A DNA stretch of 64,000 bases, from the NCBI RefSeq assembly GCF_027944115.1, contig NZ_JAPJZI010000002.1:62001-126000 (forward strand), in the 5' to 3' direction. The notes under the pieces are model-generated. The model was not told the origin of the DNA. It did no database searches and worked only from the letters and a program-made list of their open reading frames with translations. The position numbers and the translations under genes are program-made. This DNA comes from Hoeflea prorocentri. GTDB taxonomy: Bacteria; Pseudomonadota; Alphaproteobacteria; Rhizobiales; Rhizobiaceae. Below, in pieces: positions 49,392 through 57,801 of this stretch; position 1 is the stretch's first letter, and the number at the start of each line of letters is the position of its first letter.

Positions 49392-49720
49392 GGCGTATCA
49401 TCCTCCTGCTTCAGGTCGTTCAGGACATCGTCGAGCCGGGTGTAATTCTCCTGCCAAATCATGCGGTATCGATCCAGCCAGTCCTCAATGGGCGTAAGGG
49501 CTGCCGGTTCAATTCGGCGTGGCCGTGACGTGCCGTCAACGCGTGTCGAAATCAGCCCCGCCCTTTCCAGCACCTTGAGATGGCGTGAGATTGAGGGTTG
49601 CGACATCGAGAAGGGCTCGCGGATTTGATCGACTGTGGCCTCTCCTTCGGCAAGCCGGGCAAGAATGGCTCGGCGGGTCGGATCGGAGAGAGCGTGGAAA
49701 ATTGTATCGAGTGAATGCAT
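49388..49720 (-). CDS. ArsR family transcriptional regulator
   Basis: A 110-residue winged-helix repressor. MHSLDTIFHALSDPTRRAIL is the usual N-terminus, and MSQPSISRHLKVLERAGLIS is the recognition helix. No metal-binding cysteine motif is present, so the effector is probably not a metal. It is coupled to the SRPBCC gene (ATGA overlap). The ATG at 49720 gives the family length; a longer frame begins at 49738. Confidence 0.9.
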   Translation of the reverse strand: MHSLDTIFHALSDPTRRAILARLAEGEATVDQIREPFSMSQPSISRHLKVLERAGLISTRVDGTSRPRRIEPAALTPIEDWLDRYRMIWQENYTRLDDVLNDLKQEDDTP

Positions 49721-49730
49721 GAGCACATAG

Positions 49731-49748
49731 TATAGCATTTTCGCTATA
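49731..49748 (-). promoter_or_regulatory. Candidate ArsR operator
   Basis: TATAGC and GCTATA are perfect 6-base arms around ATTTTC, 11 bases upstream of the arsR-like start. The position fits autorepression by the downstream regulator. A second short palindrome GCTATATAGC overlaps it. Confidence 0.5.
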
Positions 49749-49918
49749 TAGCAACATACGAATATAAGGCCCTCTCTCCACCTTCCCCAGAGCCGTCATT
49801 TGCAATCGGGACAAATGCGGCCGGTTTGCCGTATCGGACTTGATTCAGCGCAATGCCGTTTGTGCCGGGTGTCCTAAAGTCGGCACGGTGCTCCCGCTGC
49901 AAGGAACTGAGTGGTGTT

Positions 49919-50305
49919 ATGGCTGAAGATCATCCCAATGTCGCGGCGTTGAAACGACTGGACCTGAGCAATCTGGCAGGGTCGGCCGATCTGATATCGC
50001 CGGATTTCGTATGGCATTTCTTCAATCCGAAACTGCCGGACGTTGAGGGCGATTATGCCGGTCTGCAAGGGCTGCAGACCTTCTTTCAAAAGATGGGTGG
50101 GACGACGGGCGGAACCTTCAGGGTGGAACCCGTTTCCATAACGGCCATGGGAGACGAGCTGGTGGTTGTCCATGTCAGGGACAGGATGACCATTGAGGGT
50201 GAGTCGATTGTCATCGATGCTGTTGTCGTATGGCGGTTTGTCGACGGCCGGATAGCCGAGGCCTGGGACATCCCGTCCCTGCATGTGCCGGCGGCAATCG
50301 AATAA
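49919..50305 (+). CDS. SnoaL-like / NTF2-fold protein
   Basis: 128 residues. The fold is suggested by VAALKRLDLSNLAGSADLIS, FVWHFFNPKLPDVEGDYAG and DAVVVWRFVDGRIAEAWDIP, the closing pattern of ketosteroid-isomerase-like (SnoaL) proteins. It may be a small-molecule isomerase or cyclase; nothing fixes the substrate. ATG 49919 is chosen because an upstream in-frame start at 49853 would add a cysteine-rich stretch unlike the family. Confidence 0.75.
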   Translation: MAEDHPNVAALKRLDLSNLAGSADLISPDFVWHFFNPKLPDVEGDYAGLQGLQTFFQKMGGTTGGTFRVEPVSITAMGDELVVVHVRDRMTIEGESIVIDAVVVWRFVDGRIAEAWDIPSLHVPAAIE

Positions 50306-50371
50306 CAACGCAGTTCTTCGTAATTGTCAGGATGCCCAGCATCCCTGATGTCGGAACCGGAGCCTGGGACG

Positions 50372-50725
50372 ATGCCGAAACACAAGACCATTGATGAGTA
50401 TATCCGCGACTGCCCCGATGCTGTTCAGCCGCTATTGGAGACATTGCGGGCATTTATCCATGAAACGCTGCCCGGGGCCGGTGAGGGCATGAAATATGGT
50501 GCCCCGATTTTCTACAATGCAAACAAGGTGCCGGTCATTTATCTTTTCGGCGGGCGCGATCACGTCAATTTCGGCTTCTTGAAAAGCGCTGAGCTTTGCG
50601 ACCCGGATGGCGTGTTGAAAGGGTCCGGCAAACCGAGCAAGCATTTGCAGGTTTTTCCGGACCGGCCCATCGATCAGTCCGTGCTTATTAACTTTGTCAG
50701 GCAGTGCGACGACATGAAGCCCTAA
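50372..50725 (+). CDS. DUF1801 (YdhG-like) domain protein
   Basis: 117 residues. PKHKTIDEYIRDCPDAVQPL, ETLPGAGEGMKYGAPIFYN and VNFGFLKSAELCDPDGVLKG are the pattern of the DUF1801 family (YdhG/YjbR-like fold), function unknown. ATG 50372 follows GGAGCCTGGGACG. It is 66 bases after the SnoaL-like gene and may share its transcript. Confidence 0.8.
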   Translation: MPKHKTIDEYIRDCPDAVQPLLETLRAFIHETLPGAGEGMKYGAPIFYNANKVPVIYLFGGRDHVNFGFLKSAELCDPDGVLKGSGKPSKHLQVFPDRPIDQSVLINFVRQCDDMKP

Positions 50726-50832
50726 TTGCTGATCATAAACGTAAACAAACCCGCCACTGAGATCGTTCCAGCGTGATTGCGTGCATGTGCTGAATTGTTG
50801 ACCAGACGTTTGACGAGAATGGCATTCAAAAA

Positions 50833-51324
50833 ATGGAATCCGTGACCGTTTCGCCAGCAGACCTGTTGGCTATTGCCGGGATGTTTGGGGGCTTTCTGAT
50901 CCAGAATTATGCCGAGTGGCGGGGCGGCGGTCCGAAACTGCCGGACACAGCAGCGGTTCGACACATGTTTCCGGTTCAGAACGACAGGGTGCGATGGCTG
51001 GCCCTCGTCTTCGTTTCAATTCTGGTGATCGTTGTTTGTACCGTCTCTTTGACACTCAACATGGTGTGGATTGTTGTCGCGATCGCATCGGCCCTGGCTT
51101 TGAACGCCGTTGTCCAGATGATCATCTCGCTACACCTTAAGGCAATACAACCCGGCACATTGAGCGGGCTGGCATTCATGCTGCCGCCCTCGCTGTGGGT
51201 TGCGATATCACTCGGTCAGCAGGCCGGTTGGACCGCCATTCTGGCCGGGCCTCTCCTGTCTTTCCCTATTTTATTCGGTGTCTGGTGGCTCGCCGCCTTC
51301 CTTGACAGACCGGGTCCAGACTAG
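50833..51324 (+). CDS. Four-span membrane protein, function unknown
   Basis: 163 residues with hydrophobic stretches near residues 8-24, 55-75, 78-98, 108-125 and 135-158. There are no catalytic motifs. It is not assigned to a family. It is convergent with the Rrf2 gene. The ATG at 50833 has only a weak ribosome binding site. Confidence 0.65.
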   Translation: MESVTVSPADLLAIAGMFGGFLIQNYAEWRGGGPKLPDTAAVRHMFPVQNDRVRWLALVFVSILVIVVCTVSLTLNMVWIVVAIASALALNAVVQMIISLHLKAIQPGTLSGLAFMLPPSLWVAISLGQQAGWTAILAGPLLSFPILFGVWWLAAFLDRPGPD

Positions 51325-51358
51325 CTCGTCTTCTCAATCGCTCTGCTCGATATTCAGG

Positions 51359-51377
51359 CATGTCCGAACGGGACATG
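51359..51377. repeat. Hairpin between convergent genes
   Basis: CATGTCC and GGACATG are perfect 7-base arms in the 139-base gap between the membrane protein and Rrf2 genes. There is no T-run. It may act as a weak bidirectional terminator. Confidence 0.3.
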
Positions 51378-51463
51378 ACGCCTCCGCCTTTCCACGAGAG
51401 GCTTCAAGGACGATCGCTGTGCGGTTACCTAAGGTGACCATCTTCTCGGCCGGACCTGTCGGA

Positions 51464-51925
51464 TCAGGCGCAGCTTTTGGATGCAGCCGCTCTCGGTTTC
51501 TGTTCGGCGAAACGCTGCTCAAAATCTTCCGCCAGATCTGCCACCGTAATCGCCGCAAACCGTTCCCGCAGAAGGACTTCCGCCTCGCTCAGGGCCTTGG
51601 TCATGCGCGCGTCGACCGCCTGTTCGACAAGGCACTCGGGTTGCTCGCTATCAGGCCCGATATTGAAAAGGGGCGGCTCACCGATCGCCAGATAGACATC
51701 GAGAAGCGTGGTTTCGGCAAGGCTTTTGGTCAGGTGCCAGCCGCCACCATGGCCCTTTTCCGACTTGACGAGGCCTCTTTCACGCAGGCCCGACATCATG
51801 CGGCGCACAACGACCGGATTGGTTCCGAGCATCTTGGAAATCTGCGCTGATGTCGGTTGCTGTACGTGTCTGTCCATGTGGATCAGAACGTGAAGGATGC
51901 GGGACATCCGGCTGTCACGGGGCAT
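51464..51925 (-). CDS. Rrf2 family transcriptional regulator
   Basis: 153 residues. A winged helix at about 8-75 (ILHVLIHMDRHVQQPTSAQI, NPVVVRRMMSGLRERGLVKS) is followed by GHGGGWHLTKSLAETTLLDV, the Rrf2 wing. Only one cysteine (PECLVEQ) lies in the sensor region, so it lacks the three-Cys [Fe-S] motif of IscR/NsrR. It is closer to the YwnA/thiol-sensing kind. It faces the TrxR-like operon. Confidence 0.9.
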   Translation of the reverse strand: MPRDSRMSRILHVLIHMDRHVQQPTSAQISKMLGTNPVVVRRMMSGLRERGLVKSEKGHGGGWHLTKSLAETTLLDVYLAIGEPPLFNIGPDSEQPECLVEQAVDARMTKALSEAEVLLRERFAAITVADLAEDFEQRFAEQKPRAAASKSCA

Positions 51926-51970
51926 GATGGGTCCTTTGACTATATCCCCCGCAACTTAACGCCGAATGCC

Positions 51971-52025
51971 TCATGTAACAATCAGTGTTTTGTGAGTTGA
52001 CTCTGTGCCGAGCTATCATGTAACA
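51971..52025 (+). promoter_or_regulatory. Paired direct repeats in the Rrf2/flavoprotein intergenic region
   Basis: TCATGTAACA occurs exactly twice, at 51971-51980 and 52016-52025, with 45 bases between starts, in the 128-base gap between the divergent genes. TTGACT lies between the copies and the second overlaps the likely -10. Two phased sites fit binding by the Rrf2 regulator. This is by inspection. Confidence 0.5.
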
Positions 52026-52053
52026 CAGAATGATGCATGAAAAGGAGGCACCT

Positions 52054-52965
52054 ATGCGGTTTGATGTCATCATTGTCGGAGGCAGTTTTGCCGGTCAGGC
52101 AGCGGCGCTGCAGCTTGGACGCGCCAGGCGCCGCGTTTTGGTGCTGGATGCGGGCCGGCCGCGCAATCGTTTTGCTCGATCTTCGCACGGGTTTCTGGGC
52201 CAGGATGGCGTCCCGCCGGCAGACATGATCTTTACCTTCTCGGACCAGTTGGATCGCTACGGAACAGTTGAGCGCAGCCATGGCGAGGCCATCGGTGTTT
52301 CGACAACCGACGGATGGTTCCAGGTAGCGCAGGACGATGGCACTTCGGTCTCCGGGCGCCGGCTGATTCTTGCCAGCGGTATTCGCGACAGGTTGCCACC
52401 CATCCCCGGAGTTGAGGAACGCTGGGGCGTTGGAGTTCTCCATTGTCCCTACTGCCACGGATATGAGTTGGGCCAGAAGCCCATCGGTGTTCTGGGCGAC
52501 AGCGAACTGGCCTTTCACCAGGCGATGCTGGTTGCGGACTGGGGACCAACGACCTTGTTCCTCCAGAACACGCTGAAACTTGACGAAGATCAGGAAGGCA
52601 TACTCGCGGAGCGGGATGTGACCGTTGAATGCGCGCCGGTCATGGAGCTCCTTGGGCATGGGCAAACCCTCGAGGCGGTTCGACTGGCCGACGACAGAAC
52701 CGTTCAACTGGCCGGGCTTTTCGTGGCGCCCAAAACCGAAATCACCGGAAACCTTGCAGTCAGCCTTGGTTGCGTCCTGGACGATGGTCCGACCGGTCAT
52801 CTCATCGCGGTTGACGGACATCAGCAAACGTCAGTGCCGGGTGTCTTTGCGGCAGGCGATGTGGCGTCGGCTATGTCAAATGCAACCCTGTCGGCGGCCA
52901 GCGGCGTAAGAGCGGCTGCCGCCGCCCATCGCTCCTTGATCTTTACCGCAGCGGAGGCCGTTTAA
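52054..52965 (+). CDS. Thioredoxin-reductase-like FAD flavoprotein
   Basis: 303 residues. The FAD site is FDVIIVGGSFAGQAAALQLG, the redox-active pair is HCPYCHGYELG near residue 140, and the C-terminal FAD motif is VPGVFAAGDVASAMSNAT. The length and CxxC fit the TrxR-like class; however the NADPH-binding loop (VLGDSELAFHQAM) departs from G-x-G-x-x-A. The ATG at 52054 follows AAAAGGAGGCACCT. It probably acts with the methyltransferase three bases downstream, under Rrf2 control. Confidence 0.88.
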   Translation: MRFDVIIVGGSFAGQAAALQLGRARRRVLVLDAGRPRNRFARSSHGFLGQDGVPPADMIFTFSDQLDRYGTVERSHGEAIGVSTTDGWFQVAQDDGTSVSGRRLILASGIRDRLPPIPGVEERWGVGVLHCPYCHGYELGQKPIGVLGDSELAFHQAMLVADWGPTTLFLQNTLKLDEDQEGILAERDVTVECAPVMELLGHGQTLEAVRLADDRTVQLAGLFVAPKTEITGNLAVSLGCVLDDGPTGHLIAVDGHQQTSVPGVFAAGDVASAMSNATLSAASGVRAAAAAHRSLIFTAAEAV

Positions 52966-52968
52966 GTC

Positions 52969-53607
52969 ATGCCACAAGAGATCAGCGACTCCGGCAAAAC
53001 GGCCGAAGATTTCTGGGAAGATGTCTACGGTGAGGCCTCGCCAATTTCCCGCGGTCGACCGGGACTTGTTGTCGAGCGCTTCACAAAGGCGCTCGCGCCC
53101 GGACACGCGCTCGATATGGGCTGTGCCAAGGGGGACGACGCGGTCTGGCTGGCGAAGCGCAAGTGGACGGTGGTTGCGGTCGATATCTCTTCGACCGCGC
53201 TGGCATATGCTGCCGAAAATGCCCGAAGGGAGGACGTGTCGGATCGCATTTCATTTGAGCAGTATGATCTTGCCAACAGCTTTCCGGCCGGCAGTTTCAA
53301 TCTTGTACTGGCGAGTTTTTTCCACTCACCGGTGGGGCTTCCGCGTGCAAAGGTTTTCAGACGCGCCGCTGCATCTATCGTCTCCGGCGGTCATCTTCTG
53401 ATCATCGAACACGGGTCCCGCGCGCCTTGGTCCTGGGCGCCGTCCGATACGCAGTATCCAACAGCGGAAGAAGCATTTCAGGAACTTGATCTTGATGCAG
53501 GCGTTTGGGAGCCTGTTTACATCGATGCGGTTGAACGTGTCGCGAAGGGTCCCGATAACCAGGAAGCGACCGTGCGTGACAACGTTGTCTTCCTTCGTCG
53601 CCTCTAG
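52969..53607 (+). CDS. Class I SAM-dependent methyltransferase
   Basis: 212 residues. ALDMGCAKGDDAVWLAKRKW is motif I of the Rossmann methyltransferase fold, VVAVDISSTALAYAAENAR motif II, and FNLVLASFFHSPVGLPRAK motif IV. It is similar to proteins of the TehB/Methyltransf_25 group. The gene follows the flavoprotein by three bases, so it shares an operon. The substrate is unknown, possibly a thiol, selenium or tellurium compound. Confidence 0.85.
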   Translation: MPQEISDSGKTAEDFWEDVYGEASPISRGRPGLVVERFTKALAPGHALDMGCAKGDDAVWLAKRKWTVVAVDISSTALAYAAENARREDVSDRISFEQYDLANSFPAGSFNLVLASFFHSPVGLPRAKVFRRAAASIVSGGHLLIIEHGSRAPWSWAPSDTQYPTAEEAFQELDLDAGVWEPVYIDAVERVAKGPDNQEATVRDNVVFLRRL

Positions 53608-54053
53608 TGCCGTCGAGCAGGTCATTGATCAGTATTCGGATAGGCCCGTTGCGAGAGATGCCGTCATGCAGGCGCTCGTTTGCCAGTGGAGTTGTCCCAC
53701 GGTTCGATAGTTCCCAACCGGTTGGCGCTTGCTCCGCCGACACATACGCAAAGTCGTGCGGACGGGACCCAGCATGGTGACGCGTTCCGCTGGCCGACAA
53801 TGGGCGCGGCCGGCGGTTCGTCCTGATCAAGACCTGCGCAATAGCCTTTGAAGCCGGAGGCAGAGGATATCCCGGCGCAATTCTTGTCTCCGGCGCTTAA
53901 CACGAGAACGGATGAGTAGGATGGCGCACTGGTCGATCGCATGCGCGGGTTTAATGGTTTTGTAGAAAGGCCATGGGTTGTTCCGGCCCTGCCGGTAAGT
54001 CGCTCTTTCGCGTAACCTTTGCAATATCAAATGCGCCCGATTTCCTTTTGCGC
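53608..54053. other. Long intergenic stretch without a supported gene
   Basis: About 450 bases between the methyltransferase and the SoxR-type promoter. Short frames exist on both strands, but none has a recognisable family, good start or consistent codon use. A soxR gene was looked for and not found. It may be a decayed gene. Confidence 0.5.
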
Positions 54054-54084
54054 TTGACCTCAAGTGAACTTGAAGCCGTATCAT
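54054..54084 (+). promoter_or_regulatory. SoxR-type promoter with 19-base spacer upstream of the TPMT gene
   Basis: TTGACC (54054-54059) and TATCAT (54079-54084) are 19 bases apart, the long spacing that MerR-family activators require. The spacer holds CCTCAAGTGAACTTGAAG, whose TCAAGT and ACTTGA arms match the soxR box (CCTCAAGTTAACTTGAGG) in all but a few positions. The gene at 54124 would be activated by SoxR under redox-cycling stress. The soxR gene itself is outside the window. Confidence 0.8.
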
Positions 54085-54123
54085 TCACGGCAATAGGGAC
54101 TTGGCAAGGAGAAACGGATAGCG

Positions 54124-54762
54124 ATGGATGAGGATTTCTGGCAGGCCCGGTGGCGTGACAACAGGATCGGTTTTCACGAGGCGGAGCCGAATTCTCTGCT
54201 ATCCAGCCATTATGCGAGGCTGAAGCTTGAGCCTGGCAGCAGGGTATTCGTTCCGCTGTGCGGAAAAGCCGTTGATCTCGATTGGTTCGTCGGCAACGGA
54301 CATCATGTGATCGGTGTCGAATTCAACCAACGGGCTGTCGAGGAGGTATTTGAGCGAAACGGGTTGAGCCCGCAGGTGCGGATGGTGGGGCAGCACCGCC
54401 ATTACAGTGCGGCGGCTCTCGATCTTTTTGCCGGTGACTTTTTTGGTCTCACCCCGGACATGATCGGGTCTGTCGACGCCGTTTACGACCGCGCGGCGCT
54501 TATCGCGCTTCCCGTCTCCTTAAGACGCAGATATGTGCGGCACCTGTTCGAAATCACCAATTTCGCCCGACAATTTCTTATCACGCTGGATTATGACCAG
54601 ACGCAGATGGACGGGCCGCCCTTCTCGGTTCCCGCGGACGAAATCGATGTGCTCTACGGTGGCCGATACCGGACTGAACTGCTGGAGAGCCGTGAGATGA
54701 CCGGGCCGATTTCGAAACGATGCGGCGGCAGTGAGAATGCGTGGCTGATTGAGCCGGCGTGA
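54124..54762 (+). CDS. tpm: Thiopurine S-methyltransferase family protein
   Basis: 212 residues. FWQARWRDNRIGFHEAEPNS opens the family, SRVFVPLCGKAVDLDWFVGN is SAM motif I, and VDAVYDRAALIALPVSLRRR follows. It methylates thiols, selenium or tellurium species using SAM in the cytoplasm. A SoxR-type promoter lies 40 bases upstream and the ATG at 54124 has GCAAGGAGAAACG before it. That control suggests a role in defence against redox-active compounds or phenazine-type metabolites. Confidence 0.93.
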   Translation: MDEDFWQARWRDNRIGFHEAEPNSLLSSHYARLKLEPGSRVFVPLCGKAVDLDWFVGNGHHVIGVEFNQRAVEEVFERNGLSPQVRMVGQHRHYSAAALDLFAGDFFGLTPDMIGSVDAVYDRAALIALPVSLRRRYVRHLFEITNFARQFLITLDYDQTQMDGPPFSVPADEIDVLYGGRYRTELLESREMTGPISKRCGGSENAWLIEPA

Positions 54763-54788
54763 TGCCCTGAAATCAGGTGGATGCGCTG

Positions 54789-55712
54789 TTAATCGCGGTG
54801 GGTGCGGGGTGTGCTGCCGGTCTTGCGCCGGTATGACCGGTAGAATGTCGACAGATTGCGATACCCGACCCGCTCGGCAATGTGAGCAACAGTCAGCCCC
54901 GGGTTGGCATTGATCAGACGATCGGCGGCGTCGCAGCGCTCGGTGTTGAGCATCTCGGTAAATGTCGTTCCACAACTTGCCAGATGCTGCTGCAGCGTGC
55001 GCACAGACAATCCCAGTTCGAGGGCCAGATCCTCAATTGAGAAATCGGCATCAAGGCAGCCATCGCGGGCAAGCGCTCTGGCCTTCAGGAATGTTGCCTG
55101 ATGTCCGGAAAAGGACGCCCTGCCGATATCATCGCGGGACATGGTGCGGATGAGCCCGAAGAGCGCGGCCGCCGTGTCATCGATTTCTTCATCATCCCAC
55201 GCGCGCTGGCGATGTGTGGCATGCGACAGAACCCGTGAGAGTGCCGGCAGCAGGGGATGTTTGCCGAGCCGTTGTGTCAGTTCACGGGAAGCCGTTTCCT
55301 GCAGATCCCGCGGTATTCGGAAAACAAGCAGTTCGGTAACTGCGCCTGAACCGATATTGGCGTCAAATATTCGTGCATTGTCGACAACAACAACACTGCC
55401 GGGGACCGTTTTGACCTCACTCGCTCCAAAATCATGGATCATCTCACCCTTCAAAACATAATTGAGATAGAGCCCATCATCTTCAGCGTCGACGATATCG
55501 GTTCTTGTCCGGCTCACTTTGTGATCCGGAACCGACAGATAGGTGAAGGAGGCCCGGGCGCCTTGTGAGTGGCGAAGGCGCGCGTTGAAGGGCCGATCGA
55601 ATTCGGGACGTTCGGGCGTGAGCTTAGAAAATGAGGCACACAAACCGGAACGGTAATATTCAAACCGGCGAGACTCCTCGACATCCTCCGCCGCCCAATT
55701 CTGACATGGCAC
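54789..55712 (-). CDS. AraC family transcriptional regulator
   Basis: 307 residues. An N-terminal ligand-binding domain of the AraC-binding-like type (about 25-180) is followed by two helix-turn-helix motifs near the C-terminus: SIEDLALELGLSVRTLQQHL and VAHIAERVGYRNLSTFYRSY, ending in RRKTGSTPRTHRD. It is divergent from the serine hydrolase gene with 168 bases between, and probably controls it. Confidence 0.9.
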   Translation of the reverse strand: MPCQNWAAEDVEESRRFEYYRSGLCASFSKLTPERPEFDRPFNARLRHSQGARASFTYLSVPDHKVSRTRTDIVDAEDDGLYLNYVLKGEMIHDFGASEVKTVPGSVVVVDNARIFDANIGSGAVTELLVFRIPRDLQETASRELTQRLGKHPLLPALSRVLSHATHRQRAWDDEEIDDTAAALFGLIRTMSRDDIGRASFSGHQATFLKARALARDGCLDADFSIEDLALELGLSVRTLQQHLASCGTTFTEMLNTERCDAADRLINANPGLTVAHIAERVGYRNLSTFYRSYRRKTGSTPRTHRD

Positions 55713-55880
55713 GTTTTATCCTCCAAAGCGTAAAACATGACGCCATGGCCCACATTTTGCAATCCACCGCGTCAAACGCGACAGATCCGCGCCCCACGCA
55801 AATGACGGGGCTGATGGCCTGTGCAAGTCTTCAGCTTGCCAAAAAACTGCAAATCAACTGAATGAAGGCTGGGAGGAGAC

Positions 55881-57029
55881 ATGGAGAATCTGCAATCGGA
55901 ACTGGATCGTGCGGTCGAGCAGGGGGAACTGCCTTTTGTCGTTGCGACGGTCGCGAACAGGGATGGTGTCGTCTTTGAGGGTAGTGCTGGTTCGGCGGCC
56001 AACGGGCGCGATGCCGGCATGGATACAATGTTCCGCATCTTTTCGATGACCAAGGCTATCGGGTCGACGGCGGCGGCGATACTCGTTGACCGTGGCAAGC
56101 TCGACCCCGGTGAGCCTGTCGGGAACATATTGCCCGAATGGAAAGAGCTCAGGGTGCTTGAAGGTCTGGGCGATAGCGGACCCATACTGCGCGAACCCGC
56201 GACCGAAGCCACGGTCCGGCATCTCGCAACGCATACATCGGGACTCGAGTACGAGTTCTGGAACGCCGATGTTGCGGCATATATGGAGGCGACAGAACAT
56301 CCTTCGGTCCTGGCCGGAACAAAGTCGTCGCTCAACTATCCGCTCATGACCGATCCAGGAACGCGTTGGGGTTACGGACCCAGCACGGATTGGCTGGGGC
56401 GCGTTGTCGAGGCTGTCGACGGACGGCGGATCGATTCGTTTTGTACGGAAGAGATTTTTGAACCACTCGGAATGACCGACACGGTTTTTGAACTCTCGGA
56501 GGCCCAAACGGCGCGCCTTGCGGATGTCAGTATCCGTGGAGAAGACGGCACATTCGGTCCAATGGAAATTGCGCCGCCGCCCAATCCGGAAGTTTACGGC
56601 ATGGGGCATGCGCTGTATTCAGCGCCGAAAGACTATATCAGATTCTGCCAGATGGTCCTGAACAACGGCATGCATGGCGGCAAACAGATTCTCGGGCCGG
56701 CGGCGATGTCGCTTATGATGGAGGATCAGATGGGCGGTTTGTCGTTTGAGAAAATGACAAGCAGCTCGCCGCTGGTCTCCAATGTGGATATGTTTGGTGG
56801 AGCTCCAACCGGCCATACGTTCGGTTTCCTGCAGAACCGGGCAGACGTTCCCGGCCGCCGGCGTGCCGGTTCACTCGGTTGGGCAGGTGTGTTGAATTCC
56901 CACTACTGGATCGATCCGTCGACGGGCATTGCGGCGGTGTTCATGACCCAGTCGCTTCCGTTTGTCGAAAAGCCGCTCCTGGATTTCTATGGGCGTTTTG
57001 AGACGGCGGTTCATCAGCAGGCTTCATAG
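55881..57029 (+). CDS. Serine hydrolase of the beta-lactamase / EstB family
   Basis: 382 residues without a signal peptide. The S-x-x-K motif is FRIFSMTKAIGSTAAAIL near residue 55, the Tyr motif is WGYGPSTDWLG near 160, and the C-terminal LGWAGVLNSHYWIDPST replaces KTG. These are usually esterases on small acyl esters. The ATG at 55881 follows GGGAGGAGAC. It faces the AraC regulator and converges with the ClpP gene over a strong hairpin. Confidence 0.87.
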   Translation: MENLQSELDRAVEQGELPFVVATVANRDGVVFEGSAGSAANGRDAGMDTMFRIFSMTKAIGSTAAAILVDRGKLDPGEPVGNILPEWKELRVLEGLGDSGPILREPATEATVRHLATHTSGLEYEFWNADVAAYMEATEHPSVLAGTKSSLNYPLMTDPGTRWGYGPSTDWLGRVVEAVDGRRIDSFCTEEIFEPLGMTDTVFELSEAQTARLADVSIRGEDGTFGPMEIAPPPNPEVYGMGHALYSAPKDYIRFCQMVLNNGMHGGKQILGPAAMSLMMEDQMGGLSFEKMTSSSPLVSNVDMFGGAPTGHTFGFLQNRADVPGRRRAGSLGWAGVLNSHYWIDPSTGIAAVFMTQSLPFVEKPLLDFYGRFETAVHQQAS

Positions 57030-57067
57030 GCGCATCGCCTGATTAACAAAGCGTCGTATTCGATCGA

Positions 57068-57101
57068 AGGCCGCGGCCGTGTGTGAGCACGACCGCGGCC
57101 T
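57068..57101. terminator. Bidirectional terminator-like hairpin
   Basis: AGGCCGCGGCCGTG pairs with CACGACCGCGGCCT (one mismatch) around a short loop, in the 105-base gap between convergent genes. The GC-rich stem is long, but there is no T-run. Confidence 0.6.
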
Positions 57102-57134
57102 GTGCAGCTTGAACGATGTTGGTTGCGGGAAGGA

Positions 57135-57755
57135 TCAGCTATCGGATTGCTCCTGTTCCTCTCTCGGTCCCGTGAGGATGCGGTCGATGAGACCCCATTC
57201 GAGGGCTTCTTCGGCGGTCATGAAGTGGTCGCGGTCCAGTGCCCGCTCGGCTTCCTCATAGGTGCGGCCGCAGGCTTCGGCATAAAGCCGCGTGATGCGG
57301 CGTTTGGTGCCCTGAATTTCTTCGGCGTGGATGGCGATGTCCGATGCCTGGCCCTGATAGCCGCCCGATGGCTGGTGAACGAGCATATTGGCGTTGGGCA
57401 AGGCGGCGCGCTGTCCCGGTTCACCGGCCATCAGCAGGAAGGAGCCCATTGAGCGGGCGGTGCCCATGCACAGCGTATGCACCGGCGCGCGAATGTGGCG
57501 CATGGTATCGAACATGGCAAAGCCGCTGGTCACGATGCCGCCCGGTGAGTTGATATAAAGATTGATCGGCTTTTTCGGGTTTTCCGATTCCAGGAAGAGA
57601 AGCTGGGCGCAGACAAGCGCTGCCACGGCATCGTTGACCTCGCCGTTGAGGAAAATGATCCGCTCGCGCAGCAGGCGCGAGTAAATGTCGAAAGAACGTT
57701 CTCCAAGGCTGGACTGCTCAACGACCATGGGGACGAGTTGCATCGCTTCGCGCAT
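57135..57755 (-). CDS. clpP: ATP-dependent Clp protease proteolytic subunit (ClpP paralogue)
   Basis: 206 residues. The catalytic Ser is in [17 protein letters not shown] (S102), the His in [13 protein letters not shown] (H127), and a later Asp in [20 protein letters not shown]. The oligomer interface [20 protein letters not shown] is typical. GTARSMGS replaces the usual G-Q-A-A-S-M-G, as in secondary ClpP copies of rhizobia. It has no adjacent clpX, so the main clpP is likely elsewhere. It degrades proteins with ClpA or ClpX. Confidence 0.9.
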   Translation of the reverse strand: MREAMQLVPMVVEQSSLGERSFDIYSRLLRERIIFLNGEVNDAVAALVCAQLLFLESENPKKPINLYINSPGGIVTSGFAMFDTMRHIRAPVHTLCMGTARSMGSFLLMAGEPGQRAALPNANMLVHQPSGGYQGQASDIAIHAEEIQGTKRRITRLYAEACGRTYEEAERALDRDHFMTAEEALEWGLIDRILTGPREEQEQSDS

Positions 57756-57801
57756 CGGCGAACTCCTGTCTTCAATTGTGCTTTAAAACCTTTGAGCTGC
57801 C

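Noticed and set aside
53640-54050. A soxR or other MerR gene next to the SoxR-type promoter.
   Set aside because: The translated frames on both strands gave only a weak I-R-S...R-R-D-I-L resemblance, with no helix-turn-helix and no four-Cys motif. It was not strong enough to report as a gene or pseudogene.
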